Shown here in pieces: positions 1 through 8,696 of a stretch of 64,000 bases of DNA. The DNA lies in NCBI RefSeq assembly GCF_012034175.1, contig NZ_JAATEJ010000011.1, positions 124,001 through 188,000 of the forward strand. Reading direction: 5' to 3'. The position numbers and the translations under genes were made by a program. Under the pieces are notes generated by a model. The model was not told where the DNA came from and made no database searches. It saw only the letters and a list, made by a program, of their open reading frames with translations. This DNA is from Actinacidiphila epipremni. GTDB lineage: Bacteria; Actinomycetota; Actinomycetes; Streptomycetales; Streptomycetaceae. Every line of letters begins with the position of its first letter. Positions within the stretch are counted from its first letter, which is position 1.

Positions 1-188
1 AGCCCCCGCAGCCGGTCCCGACAGGGCTTACCGCTTGGTATCCCGGCCGCGTACGCTGAACGTCCGGCCTCCGTGTACCTCGTGTACCCGGTACGCGGCC
101 CCACGCCCACGCAAAGCCGCGGAAGCTTCGGAACCCGTCGAACGTTCTCAGCTGTGAGATCCACCGGAACTCGGAACAGGAGCATGCG
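1..188. other. upstream region of the first gene
   Basis: No gene is recognisable here. It is the leader side of the hydrolase gene that starts at 189, with an AGGAG ribosome binding site at 178-182. The GC-rich stretch before it shows no obvious promoter boxes. Confidence 0.4.
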
Positions 189-974
189 GTGCCGCTGATG
201 CCAGGAGCCGAACCGTACCGCCATGACGGCGGCGGGACCGGTGTGCTGCTCTGTCACGGGTTCACCGGCACGCCGCAGTCCCTGCGCCCGTGGGCGGAGT
301 ATCTGGCCGCGCGCGGGCTGACGGTGTCGCTGCCGCTGCTGCCGGGGCACGGCACCCGGTGGCAGGACATGCAGCTGACCGGCTGGCCGGACTGGTACGC
401 CGAGGTGGACCGGGAGCTGGCGGCGCTGCGGGAGCGCTGCTCGCGGGTGTTCGTGTGCGGCCTGTCGATGGGCGGCACGCTCGCGCTGCGGCTGGCGCAG
501 AAGCACGGCTCGGCGATCAGCGGCCTGGTGCTGGTCAACCCGTCGGTGAAGGCCGACAGCCCGACGCTGAAGGCGGTCTCGGTGCTGCGGCACGTGCTGC
601 CGTCGGTCAAGGGCATCGCGAGCGACATCGCCCTGGAGGGCGGCGGCGAGCTGGGCTACGACCGCACGCCGCTGCACGCGGTGTACTCGCTGACCCGGCT
701 GTGGCCGCAGGTGCGGGCCGGGCTGCCGCAGGTGACGCAGCCGCTGCTGCTGCTCCACAGCAAGGTCGACCACGTGGTGCACCCGTCGAACTCGGCGGTC
801 GTGCTCGGCGCGGTGTCGTCCGCCGACGTGACCGAGAAGGTGCTGGAGCACAGCTTCCACGTGGCCACCCTGGACAACGACGCGGAGCTGGTCTTCGCGG
901 AGTCGTACGCCTTCATCGAGCGGCTGTCGGTCGGTGCGGGGGACGCGGTGAAGGAGGGCACGGCAGGTGGCTGA
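189..974 (+). CDS. alpha/beta hydrolase (carboxylesterase / monoacylglycerol lipase-like)
   Basis: A 261-residue serine hydrolase of the alpha/beta fold. The HGFTGTPQS oxyanion-hole stretch lies near residue 23 and the nucleophile elbow is GLSMGG near residue 92. The acid is probably in SKVDHVV and the catalytic His in HSFHVATLD near the C terminus. The pattern matches short-chain esterases and monoacylglycerol lipases of the Est30 type, so the substrate is probably a small lipid ester; this is inference. The GTG start at 189 follows AGGAG with 6-nt spacing, while an ATG at 198 is a possible alternative. The stop overlaps the next gene's GTG by 8 bp, so the two are probably cotranscribed. Confidence 0.85.
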   Translation: MPLMPGAEPYRHDGGGTGVLLCHGFTGTPQSLRPWAEYLAARGLTVSLPLLPGHGTRWQDMQLTGWPDWYAEVDRELAALRERCSRVFVCGLSMGGTLALRLAQKHGSAISGLVLVNPSVKADSPTLKAVSVLRHVLPSVKGIASDIALEGGGELGYDRTPLHAVYSLTRLWPQVRAGLPQVTQPLLLLHSKVDHVVHPSNSAVVLGAVSSADVTEKVLEHSFHVATLDNDAELVFAESYAFIERLSVGAGDAVKEGTAGG

Positions 975-1536
975 CCGCGAGGACGAGGGCACCGCGCCGC
1001 ACGAGGAGGAGCCGGCCGGCGCGCCGCCGCACGAGGAGGAGCCGCCGGCTGCCCCGCTGGACGAGGAGGCGGCCTGGGCCGCGCTCGTCGCCGGGTATGA
1101 CGACGAGCCGGAGCCGGGTGCCGCGCTGTGGCCCGAGGCCGAGAACGTCCCCGCGCCGGGTGCGGAGCCGGACCCGACCGATCCCGCGGCGGTGAGCACC
1201 AAGCCGCCGGCGTCGGACCGCACGATCGTGATCCACCCGGTGATCCGCGGCCCGCGCGACTACGAGCTGGCCGACGACGACGAGGACGCGCATTACGTGC
1301 CGCCGGAGCCGCCGCCGCTGCCGGAGGCGGACGTCACGACGAAGTTCGCCTGGATCGCGGTGCTGGGCGGGCCGCTGCTGCTGCTGGTGTTCGTGCTGTT
1401 CCAGCTGGAGATCACCTGGTGGGCCGCGACGCTGGGCGTGGGCGGCTTCCTCGGCGGTTTCGCGACGCTGGTGATGCGGATGCGCACCGGCGAGGACGAC
1501 GAGGACGACGACCCGGGGCGCGGCGCGGTGGTGTGA
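967..1536 (+). CDS. acidic hypothetical membrane protein
   Basis: A 189-residue protein of unknown function. The first roughly 110 residues are rich in Glu, Asp, Pro and Ala, with HEEEP-type repeats, and look disordered. Two hydrophobic segments follow near residues 120-165 (FAWIAVLGGPLLLLVFVL and WWAATLGVGGFLGG), then a short Asp/Glu-rich tail. The likely topology is two membrane spans with cytoplasmic ends. It overlaps the hydrolase stop codon by 8 bp, which suggests translational coupling. Small proteins of this layout are common next to housekeeping genes in Streptomyces; no role can be assigned. Confidence 0.75.
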   Translation: MADREDEGTAPHEEEPAGAPPHEEEPPAAPLDEEAAWAALVAGYDDEPEPGAALWPEAENVPAPGAEPDPTDPAAVSTKPPASDRTIVIHPVIRGPRDYELADDDEDAHYVPPEPPPLPEADVTTKFAWIAVLGGPLLLLVFVLFQLEITWWAATLGVGGFLGGFATLVMRMRTGEDDEDDDPGRGAVV

Positions 1537-1584
1537 GCCGGCCCCGGGGCGGGCTCCGGCCCGGGCCCCGGCGCGCGGCGCGGC

Positions 1585-3381
1585 TCAGCGGGCGTAGAGG
1601 GCCTCGACCTCGGCGGCGAACTCGTCGAGCACCACCTGGCGCTTGAGCTTCAGCGACGGCGTCAGGTGGCCGGAGGCTTCGGTGAACTGCCCCGGCAGGA
1701 TGCGGAACTTACGGACCGACTCGGCGCGCGAGACCGCCTCGTTGCCCTCGTCGACGGCCTGCTGCACGGCGGCCAGCAGGTCGGGGTCGTCGGCGAGTTC
1801 GGCGACGGTGCGGCCGGTCTTGCCGTGCTGTTCGGCCCAGCGCGGCAGGAATTCCTCGTCGAGGGTGATCAGCGCGGCCACGAACGGCTTGGCGTCGCCG
1901 ACGACCATGCACTCGGCGATGAGCGCGTGCGCCCTGATCCGGTCCTCGATCACCGCCGGGGCGACGTTCTTGCCGCCGGCGGTGACGATGATCTCCTTCT
2001 TGCGGCCGGTGATGGTCAGATAGCCGTCCTCGTCGAGCGTGCCGATGTCGCCGGTGTGGAACCAGCCGTCGGCCATCGCCTCGGCGGTCGCGGGCTCGTT
2101 GTTCCAGTAGCCGCTGAACAGGTGCTCGCCGTAGAGCAGCACCTCGCCGTCGTCGGAGATCCGGACGGTGGAGCCGGGCAGCGGCTGGCCGACGGTGCCC
2201 ATCTTCGGGCGGTCCCACGGGTTGAAGGCGGTCGCGGCGCAGGACTCGGTGAGGCCGTAGCCCTCCAGGACGGTGAAGCCGATGCCGCGGTAGAAGTGGC
2301 CGAGCCGCTCGCCGAGCGGGGCGCCGCCGGAGATGGCGTGCGTGGCCCGGCCGCCGAGCACCGCGCGCAGCCGCGCGTAGACCAGCCGGTCGTAGACCTT
2401 GTGGGCCGTCCGCAGCCGCAGCGAGGGGCCGGCGGGGGTGTCGAGGGCGCGGCTGTAGTCGACGGCGGTCGCGGCGGCGCGGTCGAAGATCCTGCCCTTG
2501 CCGCCGGCCTGGGCGGTGGCCCGCGCCGTGTTGTAGACCTTCTCGAAGACCCGGGGGACGCCGAGGATCAGGGTGGGCCTGAAGCCCTGGAGGTCGTCGG
2601 TGAGGTTCTTGACGTCGGGGACGTGGCCGAGCCGGATCGGCGCCATGACGCTGGCGACCTCGGCGAGCCGCCCCAGTACGTGGGCGAGCGGCAGGAAGAG
2701 CAGGATCGAGGAGTCGCCGGTGCGGAAGAGCGGCGCGAGGCGTTCCAGGACGTTGCCGCACTCGGCGAAGAAGCTGCGGTGGGTCAGCACGCAGCCCTTG
2801 GGGCGGCCGGTGGTGCCCGAGGTGTAGACGAGGGTGGCGGGCGAGTCGGCCTTGGCCACCGAGCCGCGCTCGTCCAGGACCGCGTCGGCGACGTCGCCGC
2901 CGGCCGCGGTGAGGGTCTCCACCGCGCCGGTGTCGATCCGCCACACGTGCTTGAGCTGCGGCAGCCCGTCGCGTACGGACTCCACCGCCCGCTCGTGCGC
3001 GTCGGACTCCACGACGACCGCGACCGCGCCGGAGTCGGCGAGGATCCAGGCGATCTGCTCGGGCGAGGACGTCTCGTAGACCGGTACGGTCACCGCGCCG
3101 GCGCTCCACACCGCGAAGTCCAGCAGCGTCCACTCGTAGCGGGTCCTGGACATCAGGGCGACCCGGTCGCCGGGCTGCACGCCGGAGGCGATGAGGCCGC
3201 GGGCGGCGGCCCGCACCTCGGCGAGGAAGTCGGCCGCGGTGACGTCCCGCCAGTGGCCGGCGGGATCCTTGCGGCCGAGGACGGGGGTGTCCGGGTGCTG
3301 CGCGGCGTTGCGGCGGATCAGATCCGTCAGGTTGCCGTCGGCGGGGACCTCGTACAGGGCCGGAAGGCTGAACTCACGCAA
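1585..3381 (-). CDS. long-chain fatty-acid--CoA ligase (AMP-binding)
   Basis: A 598-residue acyl-CoA synthetase of the FadD15 / long-chain ligase type, which activates fatty acids to acyl-CoA via an acyl-adenylate. The P-loop TSGTTGRPKG is at about 187-196, followed by the GYGLTES adenylate motif, a HTGDIG motif and the C-terminal TGRKKEIIVTAGGKNV hinge with the catalytic lysine region. The length is normal for the family. The start is TTG at 3381, supported by GAGGAG 8 nt upstream; no better in-frame start is closer to the conserved N terminus. It is transcribed away from the metallophosphoesterase. Confidence 0.93.
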   Translation of the reverse strand: MREFSLPALYEVPADGNLTDLIRRNAAQHPDTPVLGRKDPAGHWRDVTAADFLAEVRAAARGLIASGVQPGDRVALMSRTRYEWTLLDFAVWSAGAVTVPVYETSSPEQIAWILADSGAVAVVVESDAHERAVESVRDGLPQLKHVWRIDTGAVETLTAAGGDVADAVLDERGSVAKADSPATLVYTSGTTGRPKGCVLTHRSFFAECGNVLERLAPLFRTGDSSILLFLPLAHVLGRLAEVASVMAPIRLGHVPDVKNLTDDLQGFRPTLILGVPRVFEKVYNTARATAQAGGKGRIFDRAAATAVDYSRALDTPAGPSLRLRTAHKVYDRLVYARLRAVLGGRATHAISGGAPLGERLGHFYRGIGFTVLEGYGLTESCAATAFNPWDRPKMGTVGQPLPGSTVRISDDGEVLLYGEHLFSGYWNNEPATAEAMADGWFHTGDIGTLDEDGYLTITGRKKEIIVTAGGKNVAPAVIEDRIRAHALIAECMVVGDAKPFVAALITLDEEFLPRWAEQHGKTGRTVAELADDPDLLAAVQQAVDEGNEAVSRAESVRKFRILPGQFTEASGHLTPSLKLKRQVVLDEFAAEVEALYAR

Positions 3382-3655
3382 GGCGGCTGCTCCTCATCGG
3401 TGCCACGGCGCACCCGGAGGGTAGGTGGGGGACGGGTCGGACGTTACCCATCGGTAAAGCTCCGGGGTAGGGGGGCTCTGCAGATGTTCCCAGCGTCACA
3501 CACACCGTCCGGCGCGGGTGCGCCGACGCCGGGAACAGTAGTCCAGTCAGCGGCGGACCCGCAGGTCGCCCCTGGTGAGGCGGGGTCGCGGCGGGGTCGC
3601 GGCGGGGTCGCGAGGCCACCGGCACGGGTGCGCGGCGGGCATATAAGGTGACGTC
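3382..3655. other. divergent intergenic region, ligase / phosphoesterase
   Basis: This 274-bp region separates two divergent genes and must hold both promoters. It contains a short direct repeat of gcggggtcgcg around 3590-3610. I see no clear promoter boxes or operator. Confidence 0.4.
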
Positions 3656-4417
3656 ATGCGGGTGCATGTCGTGAGCGACGTCCATGGTGCGGCGGAAGCG
3701 CTGGCCCTGGCCGGGCGGGGCGCCGACGCGCTGGTCTGCCTCGGCGACCTGATCCTCTTCCTGGACTACGCCGACCACTCGCGCGGCATCTTCCCCGACC
3801 TCTTCGGCGTCGAGAACGCCGACCGCATGGTCGCGCTGCGCACCGCCCGCCGCTTCGACGAGGCACGCCGGCTGGACGCCGAGCTGTGGTCGGGCATCGA
3901 CCGGCACGGCGCGATCGAGGCGGCCGTCCGCAAGCAGTACGCCGCGCTCTTCGCCGCCTTCCCGACCCCGACCTACGCCACGTACGGCAACGTCGACGTC
4001 CCCGACCTGTGGCCCGAATACGCCGGGCCCGGCACGACCGTGCTGGACGGCCAGACCGCGGAGATCGGCGGCCGGGTCTTCGGCTTCGTCGGCGGCGGCC
4101 TGCGCACCCCGATGCGCACCCCGTTCGAGATCGGCGAGGAGGAGTACGCGGCCAAGGTCGCCGCCCTCGGCAAGGTCGACGTGCTGTGCTCGCACATCCC
4201 GCCCGCCGTGCCCGACCTGTGCTACGACACCGTCGCGCGGCGCTTCGAGCGGGGCAGCGAGGCACTGCTGGCGGCGGTGCGCAGCGTGCAGCCCAAATAC
4301 GCGCTCTTCGGCCATGTCCACCAGCCGCTGGTGGCCAGGACCCGGATCGGGCGCACCGAATGCGTCAACGTCGGCCACTTCAACCACACCCGCACCCCGT
4401 GGGTACTGGAGTGGTGA
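3656..4417 (+). CDS. metallophosphoesterase
   Basis: A 253-residue calcineurin-like phosphoesterase. The metal ligands are visible: SDVHG at residues 7-11, LGDL near 30, the GNVD motif near 114 and GHVHQP near 224. It should bind two metal ions and hydrolyse a phosphomonoester or phosphodiester; the substrate is unknown. There is no signal peptide, so it is cytoplasmic. The ATG start at 3656 is preceded by AAGGTG. The gene stands alone, diverging from the acyl-CoA ligase gene. Confidence 0.88.
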   Translation: MRVHVVSDVHGAAEALALAGRGADALVCLGDLILFLDYADHSRGIFPDLFGVENADRMVALRTARRFDEARRLDAELWSGIDRHGAIEAAVRKQYAALFAAFPTPTYATYGNVDVPDLWPEYAGPGTTVLDGQTAEIGGRVFGFVGGGLRTPMRTPFEIGEEEYAAKVAALGKVDVLCSHIPPAVPDLCYDTVARRFERGSEALLAAVRSVQPKYALFGHVHQPLVARTRIGRTECVNVGHFNHTRTPWVLEW

Positions 4418-4540
4418 CCTGCGCGGCCCGCTGAGCGGCAGCCGGGCGCGGACCCGCCGTGGTCGCGGGCACCTGCCTCCCACCTGGGCGCGGTAGCCTT
4501 CGAGGGCATCCTGCACCAGTAGTCCTGGAGGGCCACGGCG

Positions 4541-5146
4541 ATGGCGGAACACACGCGGTCGAGCATCACGATCGAGGCGGCACCTGCCGCTGTCATGGGC
4601 GTCATCGCCGACTTCGACCGCTACCCGGAGTGGACCGGGGAGGTCAAGGAGGCCCAGGTGCTGGAGCGGGACGAGGAGGGCCGCGCGCAGCAGGTGCGGC
4701 TGCTGCTCGACGCGGGCGCCATCAAGGACGACCACACCCTCGCCTACACCTGGGTGAGCGCCGACGAGGTCCGCTGGTCGCTGGTGCGCTCGCAGATGCT
4801 GCGCACGCTGGACGGCTCGTACGCGCTCGCGCCGCTGGACGGCGGGCAGCGCACCGAGGTCACCTACCAGCTCACGGTGGACGTGAAGATCCCGATGCTG
4901 GGGATGATCAAGCGCAAGGCGGAGAAGGTCATCATCGACCGGGCGCTGGCGGGGCTGAAGAAGCGGGTCGAGTCGGGGGCGCTCGGCGGTTCCGAGGACG
5001 CCGAGGACGCCGAGGACACAGCGGGCGCCGAGGGCGCCGGATCGGCCGAGGGTTCCGGGGACGCCGGGGCTGCGGGCGCCGCGAAGACGCCGGGTGCCGG
5101 CGGCGGCAAGGCCGCGAAGGCCGCCGGCGCCGAGACCGCGGGCTGA
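4541..5146 (+). CDS. SRPBCC family protein (cyclase/dehydrase-like)
   Basis: A 201-residue protein with a START/polyketide-cyclase-like lipid-binding fold: the N-terminal stretch SSITIEAAPAAVMGVIADF leads into FDRYPEWTG, which is typical of the family. Residues from about 150 onward are a low-complexity Ala/Gly/Glu/Asp tail. It probably binds a hydrophobic ligand; no catalytic residues can be pointed to. The ATG is preceded by GGAGGG. The stop (TGA) overlaps the ATG of the following ArsA-like gene by one base, indicating a coupled operon. Confidence 0.85.
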   Translation: MAEHTRSSITIEAAPAAVMGVIADFDRYPEWTGEVKEAQVLERDEEGRAQQVRLLLDAGAIKDDHTLAYTWVSADEVRWSLVRSQMLRTLDGSYALAPLDGGQRTEVTYQLTVDVKIPMLGMIKRKAEKVIIDRALAGLKKRVESGALGGSEDAEDAEDTAGAEGAGSAEGSGDAGAAGAAKTPGAGGGKAAKAAGAETAG

Positions 5147-6312
5147 TGCCCCGGCGGCACGCGCGCACGCTGCTGATCACCGGCGCCGGTGGCGCGGGCC
5201 GTACCGCGGTCGCCGCCGCGACGGCCGCCGCCGCGGCCCGCGCCGGCACCCGCACCCTGCTGCTGACCTACGACCGCACGGCCGCCGCGGCCCTGGACGG
5301 CACGCTGCCCGGCCTCGACGTGCGCCGGGTGGACGCCGGCGGCGCCTTCCAGGACGCGCTGCTGGACCTCCAGTCCCGCGGCGGCACCCTCTTCGCGCTG
5401 CTGGGCACCACGCCGCTGGACCCCGAGGAGCTGACGCCGCTGCCGGGCGCGGGCGCGCTGGCGCTGCTGCGGGCGGTGCGCGCGGCCCGGGAGGGCGGCT
5501 GGGAGCAGGTCGTGGTCGACCTGCCGCCGGTGCGCGAGGCCGTCGAACTGCTGGCGCTGCCCGGCCAGTTGCGCCGCTACCTCGGCCGGCTGCTGCCGCC
5601 CGACCGGCAGGCCGCCCGGGCCCTGCGCCCGGTGCTGGCGCAGCTCGCGGGGGTGCCGATGCCGACCGAGTGGGCGTACGAGGCCGCCGCCCGCGCGGAG
5701 GTCCAACTGGCCGCGGTGCAGGCGGTGATCGACGATCCGGGTACGTCGCTGGCGGTCGTGGTCGAGCCCGGCGCCCGCGGGGCGGAGGTGCTGCGCACGG
5801 CACGGACGGGGCTGGCCCTGTACGGCCTGCGGCCCGCGGCCGTGGTGGCCAACCGGCTGCTGCCGGCGGGGGGTTCCGAGCCGTTCGTGGCGGGGCTGGC
5901 CGCGGGCCAGCGGGACCACCTCAAGGCGTACGCGGAAGCCTGCGCGGTGGACGGTGTGCCGCTGTACGAGCTCCCGCACCTCGGGCGCGACCTGGCGCCG
6001 GCGGAGGAGGCGCTCGCGGTGCCGTACGACGGGCGCGGCCCGGACCGTACCGGTGGCGGTGAGCCCTGGAGCGTCGAGGACCGGCTGGCCGAGGAGGGGC
6101 ACCTGGTGTGGTCGCTGCCGTTGCCGGGGGCCGGCAAGGAGGGGCTGGACCTGGTGCGGCGCGGGGACGAACTCGTCGTCGACGCCGAGGGGTTCCGGCG
6201 GATCATGCCGCTGCCGTCGGCGCTGCGGCGGTGCACCGTGCAGGGCGCGGCGCTGCGCGACGGCGTGCTGCGGGTGCGGTTCACGCCCGACCCGGGCCTC
6301 TGGCCGCGCTGA
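5146..6312 (+). CDS. ArsA-family ATPase homologue with degenerate P-loop
   Basis: A 388-residue protein related to the ArsA/GET3 ATPases. The N terminus RTLLITGAGGAGRTAVAAAT aligns with the ArsA deviant Walker A, but both lysines of GKGGVGKT are replaced (GAGGAGRT). A VVVDLPPVREAVELL stretch near residue 125 corresponds to the ArsA switch region, and the last ~70 residues resemble the ArsA C-terminal HSP20-like domain. ATP hydrolysis is therefore doubtful. It starts at ATG 5146, sharing a base with the SRPBCC stop codon. It lies in the group of genes leading to glucokinase. I infer a scaffold or nucleotide-sensing role, not a pump. Confidence 0.82.
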   Translation: MPRRHARTLLITGAGGAGRTAVAAATAAAAARAGTRTLLLTYDRTAAAALDGTLPGLDVRRVDAGGAFQDALLDLQSRGGTLFALLGTTPLDPEELTPLPGAGALALLRAVRAAREGGWEQVVVDLPPVREAVELLALPGQLRRYLGRLLPPDRQAARALRPVLAQLAGVPMPTEWAYEAAARAEVQLAAVQAVIDDPGTSLAVVVEPGARGAEVLRTARTGLALYGLRPAAVVANRLLPAGGSEPFVAGLAAGQRDHLKAYAEACAVDGVPLYELPHLGRDLAPAEEALAVPYDGRGPDRTGGGEPWSVEDRLAEEGHLVWSLPLPGAGKEGLDLVRRGDELVVDAEGFRRIMPLPSALRRCTVQGAALRDGVLRVRFTPDPGLWPR

Positions 6313-6428
6313 GCCCGGCCCGTGTCGGCCGCGTCACCCCGGCCCGTACACCGGCCCGTACGGCGGGCGTTCGGGTACCGTCGATGGGGAGAGGCGTTCC
6401 GACCGCGGCGCCCCGTTTGGAGCCGATC

Positions 6429-6827
6429 ATGAGCGAAGCCACCGGCCGTCCCGACCCGGACGCGTGGGCGAAGGCCAGCGCCGAGGACATCGCGGCGGAG
6501 CACGCCCGGCGCCGCGAGGAGGCGGGAGCGCCCACCGCGGCCGAGGAGTTGCGGCGGCTCGCCGAGGCCGTGGGGGACGCGGTCGGTGAGCGGCTGGCCG
6601 CGCTGCGCAACCCCGCGGTGCAGATGGCGGCGCAGGGGATGGCGGCCCAGGTGCGTTCCGTTGTCGAACCCATCAAGGAGCGGAATCCCGCCGTCTTCGA
6701 CCACCTCGCCGCCGCCGGGGCCGAACTGCTGGCGGCATACCGGTCCGCGGTGGCCGGAGCGGAATCCCGCTGGACCTCCGGCGAGGGGTCCGCGCGTTCA
6801 ACCGCTGAACACATCGACCTCGATTGA
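6429..6827 (+). CDS. DUF5304-type protein upstream of glucokinase
   Basis: A 132-residue acidic, largely helical protein with no signal peptide or membrane segment. Alternating Ala/Glu/Arg blocks at 17-60 suggest amphipathic helices. Its position directly upstream of glkA matches SCO2127 of S. coelicolor, which has been reported to influence glucokinase and carbon catabolite repression; that link is family knowledge, not visible here. The ATG at 6429 was chosen because conserved-looking sequence begins there, although the frame stays open upstream. It ends 54 bp before glucokinase. Confidence 0.8.
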   Translation: MSEATGRPDPDAWAKASAEDIAAEHARRREEAGAPTAAEELRRLAEAVGDAVGERLAALRNPAVQMAAQGMAAQVRSVVEPIKERNPAVFDHLAAAGAELLAAYRSAVAGAESRWTSGEGSARSTAEHIDLD

Positions 6828-6881
6828 CCCCCTCTCCGGTACGGTTCTCTTAGCGGGGATCGACCGAAAACTGAGGGACAC

Positions 6882-7823
6882 ATGGGACTCACCATCGGCG
6901 TCGACATCGGCGGCACCAAAATCGCGGCCGGAGTGGTCGACGAGGAAGGCTCGATTCTTGAGACCGTCAAGGTGCCGACGCCGCCGTCTCCCGAGGGCGT
7001 CGTCGACGCGATCGTGGAAGCGGTGCGCCAGGTCAGCACCGGTCACACCATCGACGCCGTCGGCATCGGCGCGGCCGGGTACGTCGACGACAAGCGTGCC
7101 ACCGTGCTCTTCGCACCCAACATCAACTGGCGCCACGAGGCGCTGAAGGACAAGGTCGAACAGCGCGTCGAGCTCCCCGTGGTCGTGGAGAACGACGCCA
7201 ACGCGGCGGCCTGGGGCGAGTACCGCTTCGGTGCCGGGCAGGGCCACTCCGATGTGATCTGCATCACACTCGGCACCGGTCTCGGCGGCGGCATCATCAT
7301 CGGCAACAAGCTGCGCCGCGGGCGCTTCGGCGTCGCGGCCGAGTTCGGCCACATCCGCGTGGTGCCCGACGGGCTGCTGTGCGGCTGCGGCAGCCAGGGC
7401 TGCTGGGAGCAGTACGCCTCCGGCCGGGCGCTGGTCCGCTACGCCAAGCAGCGCGCCAACGCGACCCCGGAGAACGCCGAGGTCCTGCTGGCGCTCGGCG
7501 ACGGCACGGTCGAGGGCATCGAGGGCCGCCACATCAGCGCCGCCGCCCGGCAGGGCGACCCGGTGGCCGTCGACTCCTTCCGTGAGCTGGCCCGCTGGGC
7601 GGGCGCCGGGCTGGCCGACCTCGCCTCGCTGTTCGACCCGTCGGCCTTCATCGTCGGCGGGGGCGTGTCGGACGAGGGCGAGCTGGTCCTCGACCCGATC
7701 CGCAGGTCCTTCCGGCGCTGGCTCATCGGCGGCGAGTGGCGTCCGCACGCGCAGGTGCTCGCCGCACAGCTCGGCGGCAAGGCGGGGCTCGTCGGGGCGG
7801 CGGACCTGGCGCGCCAGGGCTGA
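6882..7823 (+). CDS. glkA: glucokinase (ROK family)
   Basis: A 313-residue ROK-family glucokinase that phosphorylates glucose with ATP in the cytoplasm; in Streptomyces the enzyme is also needed for glucose repression. Visible features are the N-terminal phosphate-binding GVDIGGTKI (6-14), the END motif at 103-105 with the catalytic Asp105, GTGLGGG (131-137), and the ROK zinc/sugar signature FGH(157)...CGCGSQGCWEQ with Cys167, 169 and 174. The length is normal. The ATG at 6882 has GAGGGA just upstream. It is preceded by the DUF5304 gene and followed 21 bp later by an EEP-fold gene. Confidence 0.96.
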   Translation: MGLTIGVDIGGTKIAAGVVDEEGSILETVKVPTPPSPEGVVDAIVEAVRQVSTGHTIDAVGIGAAGYVDDKRATVLFAPNINWRHEALKDKVEQRVELPVVVENDANAAAWGEYRFGAGQGHSDVICITLGTGLGGGIIIGNKLRRGRFGVAAEFGHIRVVPDGLLCGCGSQGCWEQYASGRALVRYAKQRANATPENAEVLLALGDGTVEGIEGRHISAAARQGDPVAVDSFRELARWAGAGLADLASLFDPSAFIVGGGVSDEGELVLDPIRRSFRRWLIGGEWRPHAQVLAAQLGGKAGLVGAADLARQG

Positions 7824-7844
7824 CGATTCGGCTAAGTTGATCAC

Positions 7845-8591
7845 ATGACCGTGGAAGATCTGCCGGGTTCCGCCACCGAGCACGACTCGGCGATCGTCCG
7901 CGTCCTCAGTTACAACGTCCGCTCGATGCGGGACGACACGGCGGCGCTGGCCCGGGTGATCCGTGCCTGCGCCCCCGACCTCGTCCTCGTCCAGGAGGCC
8001 CCGCGGTTCTTCCGGTGGCGCAAGGCCGCGGCCCGCCTGGCACGTACCACCGGACTCGTCCATGTGACGGGCGGTGCCACGGCGGCGGGGCCGATGATCC
8101 TGTCGTCGCTGCGGGCGCACGTCGAGCGGACCGAGGACGTTCTGCTGCCGCGCCACCCGCCGCTGCACCAGCGCGGTTTCGCCACCGCGGTGCTGCGGAT
8201 CGGCGGCGCCAGGATCGCCGCCGTCAGCACCCATCTGAGCCTCGACCCCGCCGAGCGCCATGAGCAGGCCGGGCTGCTGCTGGAGCGGGTCGTGGCGATG
8301 GGCGAGGCCAATGTGGTGGTGGGCGGGGACTTCAACGAGCCGCCGGAGCGGCTGGGCTTCTCGCGTATCGCCGCGGAGTTGCAGGACTGCTTCGCCGTCG
8401 CGCCGTGGGGCGGCGAGGTGACGAACGTGCGCGAGCCGTTCCAGCGGATCGACGCGGTGTTCGCGAGCAAGCCGGTGCAGGTGCTGGGGTGCGGGGTGCC
8501 GCACTCCGTGCCGGGCGTGACGCACGCGGACCTGCACGCCGCGACCGACCACCTGCCGGTGCTGGCCGCGCTGCGGGTGCCCAGGGGCTGA
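7845..8591 (+). CDS. endonuclease/exonuclease/phosphatase-fold protein
   Basis: A 248-residue EEP-superfamily protein. Motifs in order are LSYNVRSM (metal-binding Asn), DLVLVQEAP (metal-binding Glu), GGDFNEPP (Asp/Asn pair) and TDHLPVLA (catalytic Asp-His at the C terminus). All core residues of a Mg-dependent phosphodiesterase or phosphatase are present. The substrate could be nucleic acid or a phospholipid headgroup; the sequence does not decide. There is no signal peptide. It lies 21 bp after glkA and may be read through from it. Confidence 0.88.
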   Translation: MTVEDLPGSATEHDSAIVRVLSYNVRSMRDDTAALARVIRACAPDLVLVQEAPRFFRWRKAAARLARTTGLVHVTGGATAAGPMILSSLRAHVERTEDVLLPRHPPLHQRGFATAVLRIGGARIAAVSTHLSLDPAERHEQAGLLLERVVAMGEANVVVGGDFNEPPERLGFSRIAAELQDCFAVAPWGGEVTNVREPFQRIDAVFASKPVQVLGCGVPHSVPGVTHADLHAATDHLPVLAALRVPRG

Positions 8592-8696
8592 CGCCCGGGG
8601 TCGGGGGGCTCACGTGTCCCCCCGGCGCGCGGGACCTGGCGCCCCCCGGAGCGCGCAACCTCGTACGTACCGCCGCGCGGACCTCGTCCGTACCGC

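Noticed and set aside
1666..3651. Very long plus-strand open frame opposite the acyl-CoA ligase
   Set aside because: It is the GC-bias shadow of the ligase gene: Arg/Gly/Val/Ala-rich, no domain, and the opposite strand carries a complete conserved enzyme.
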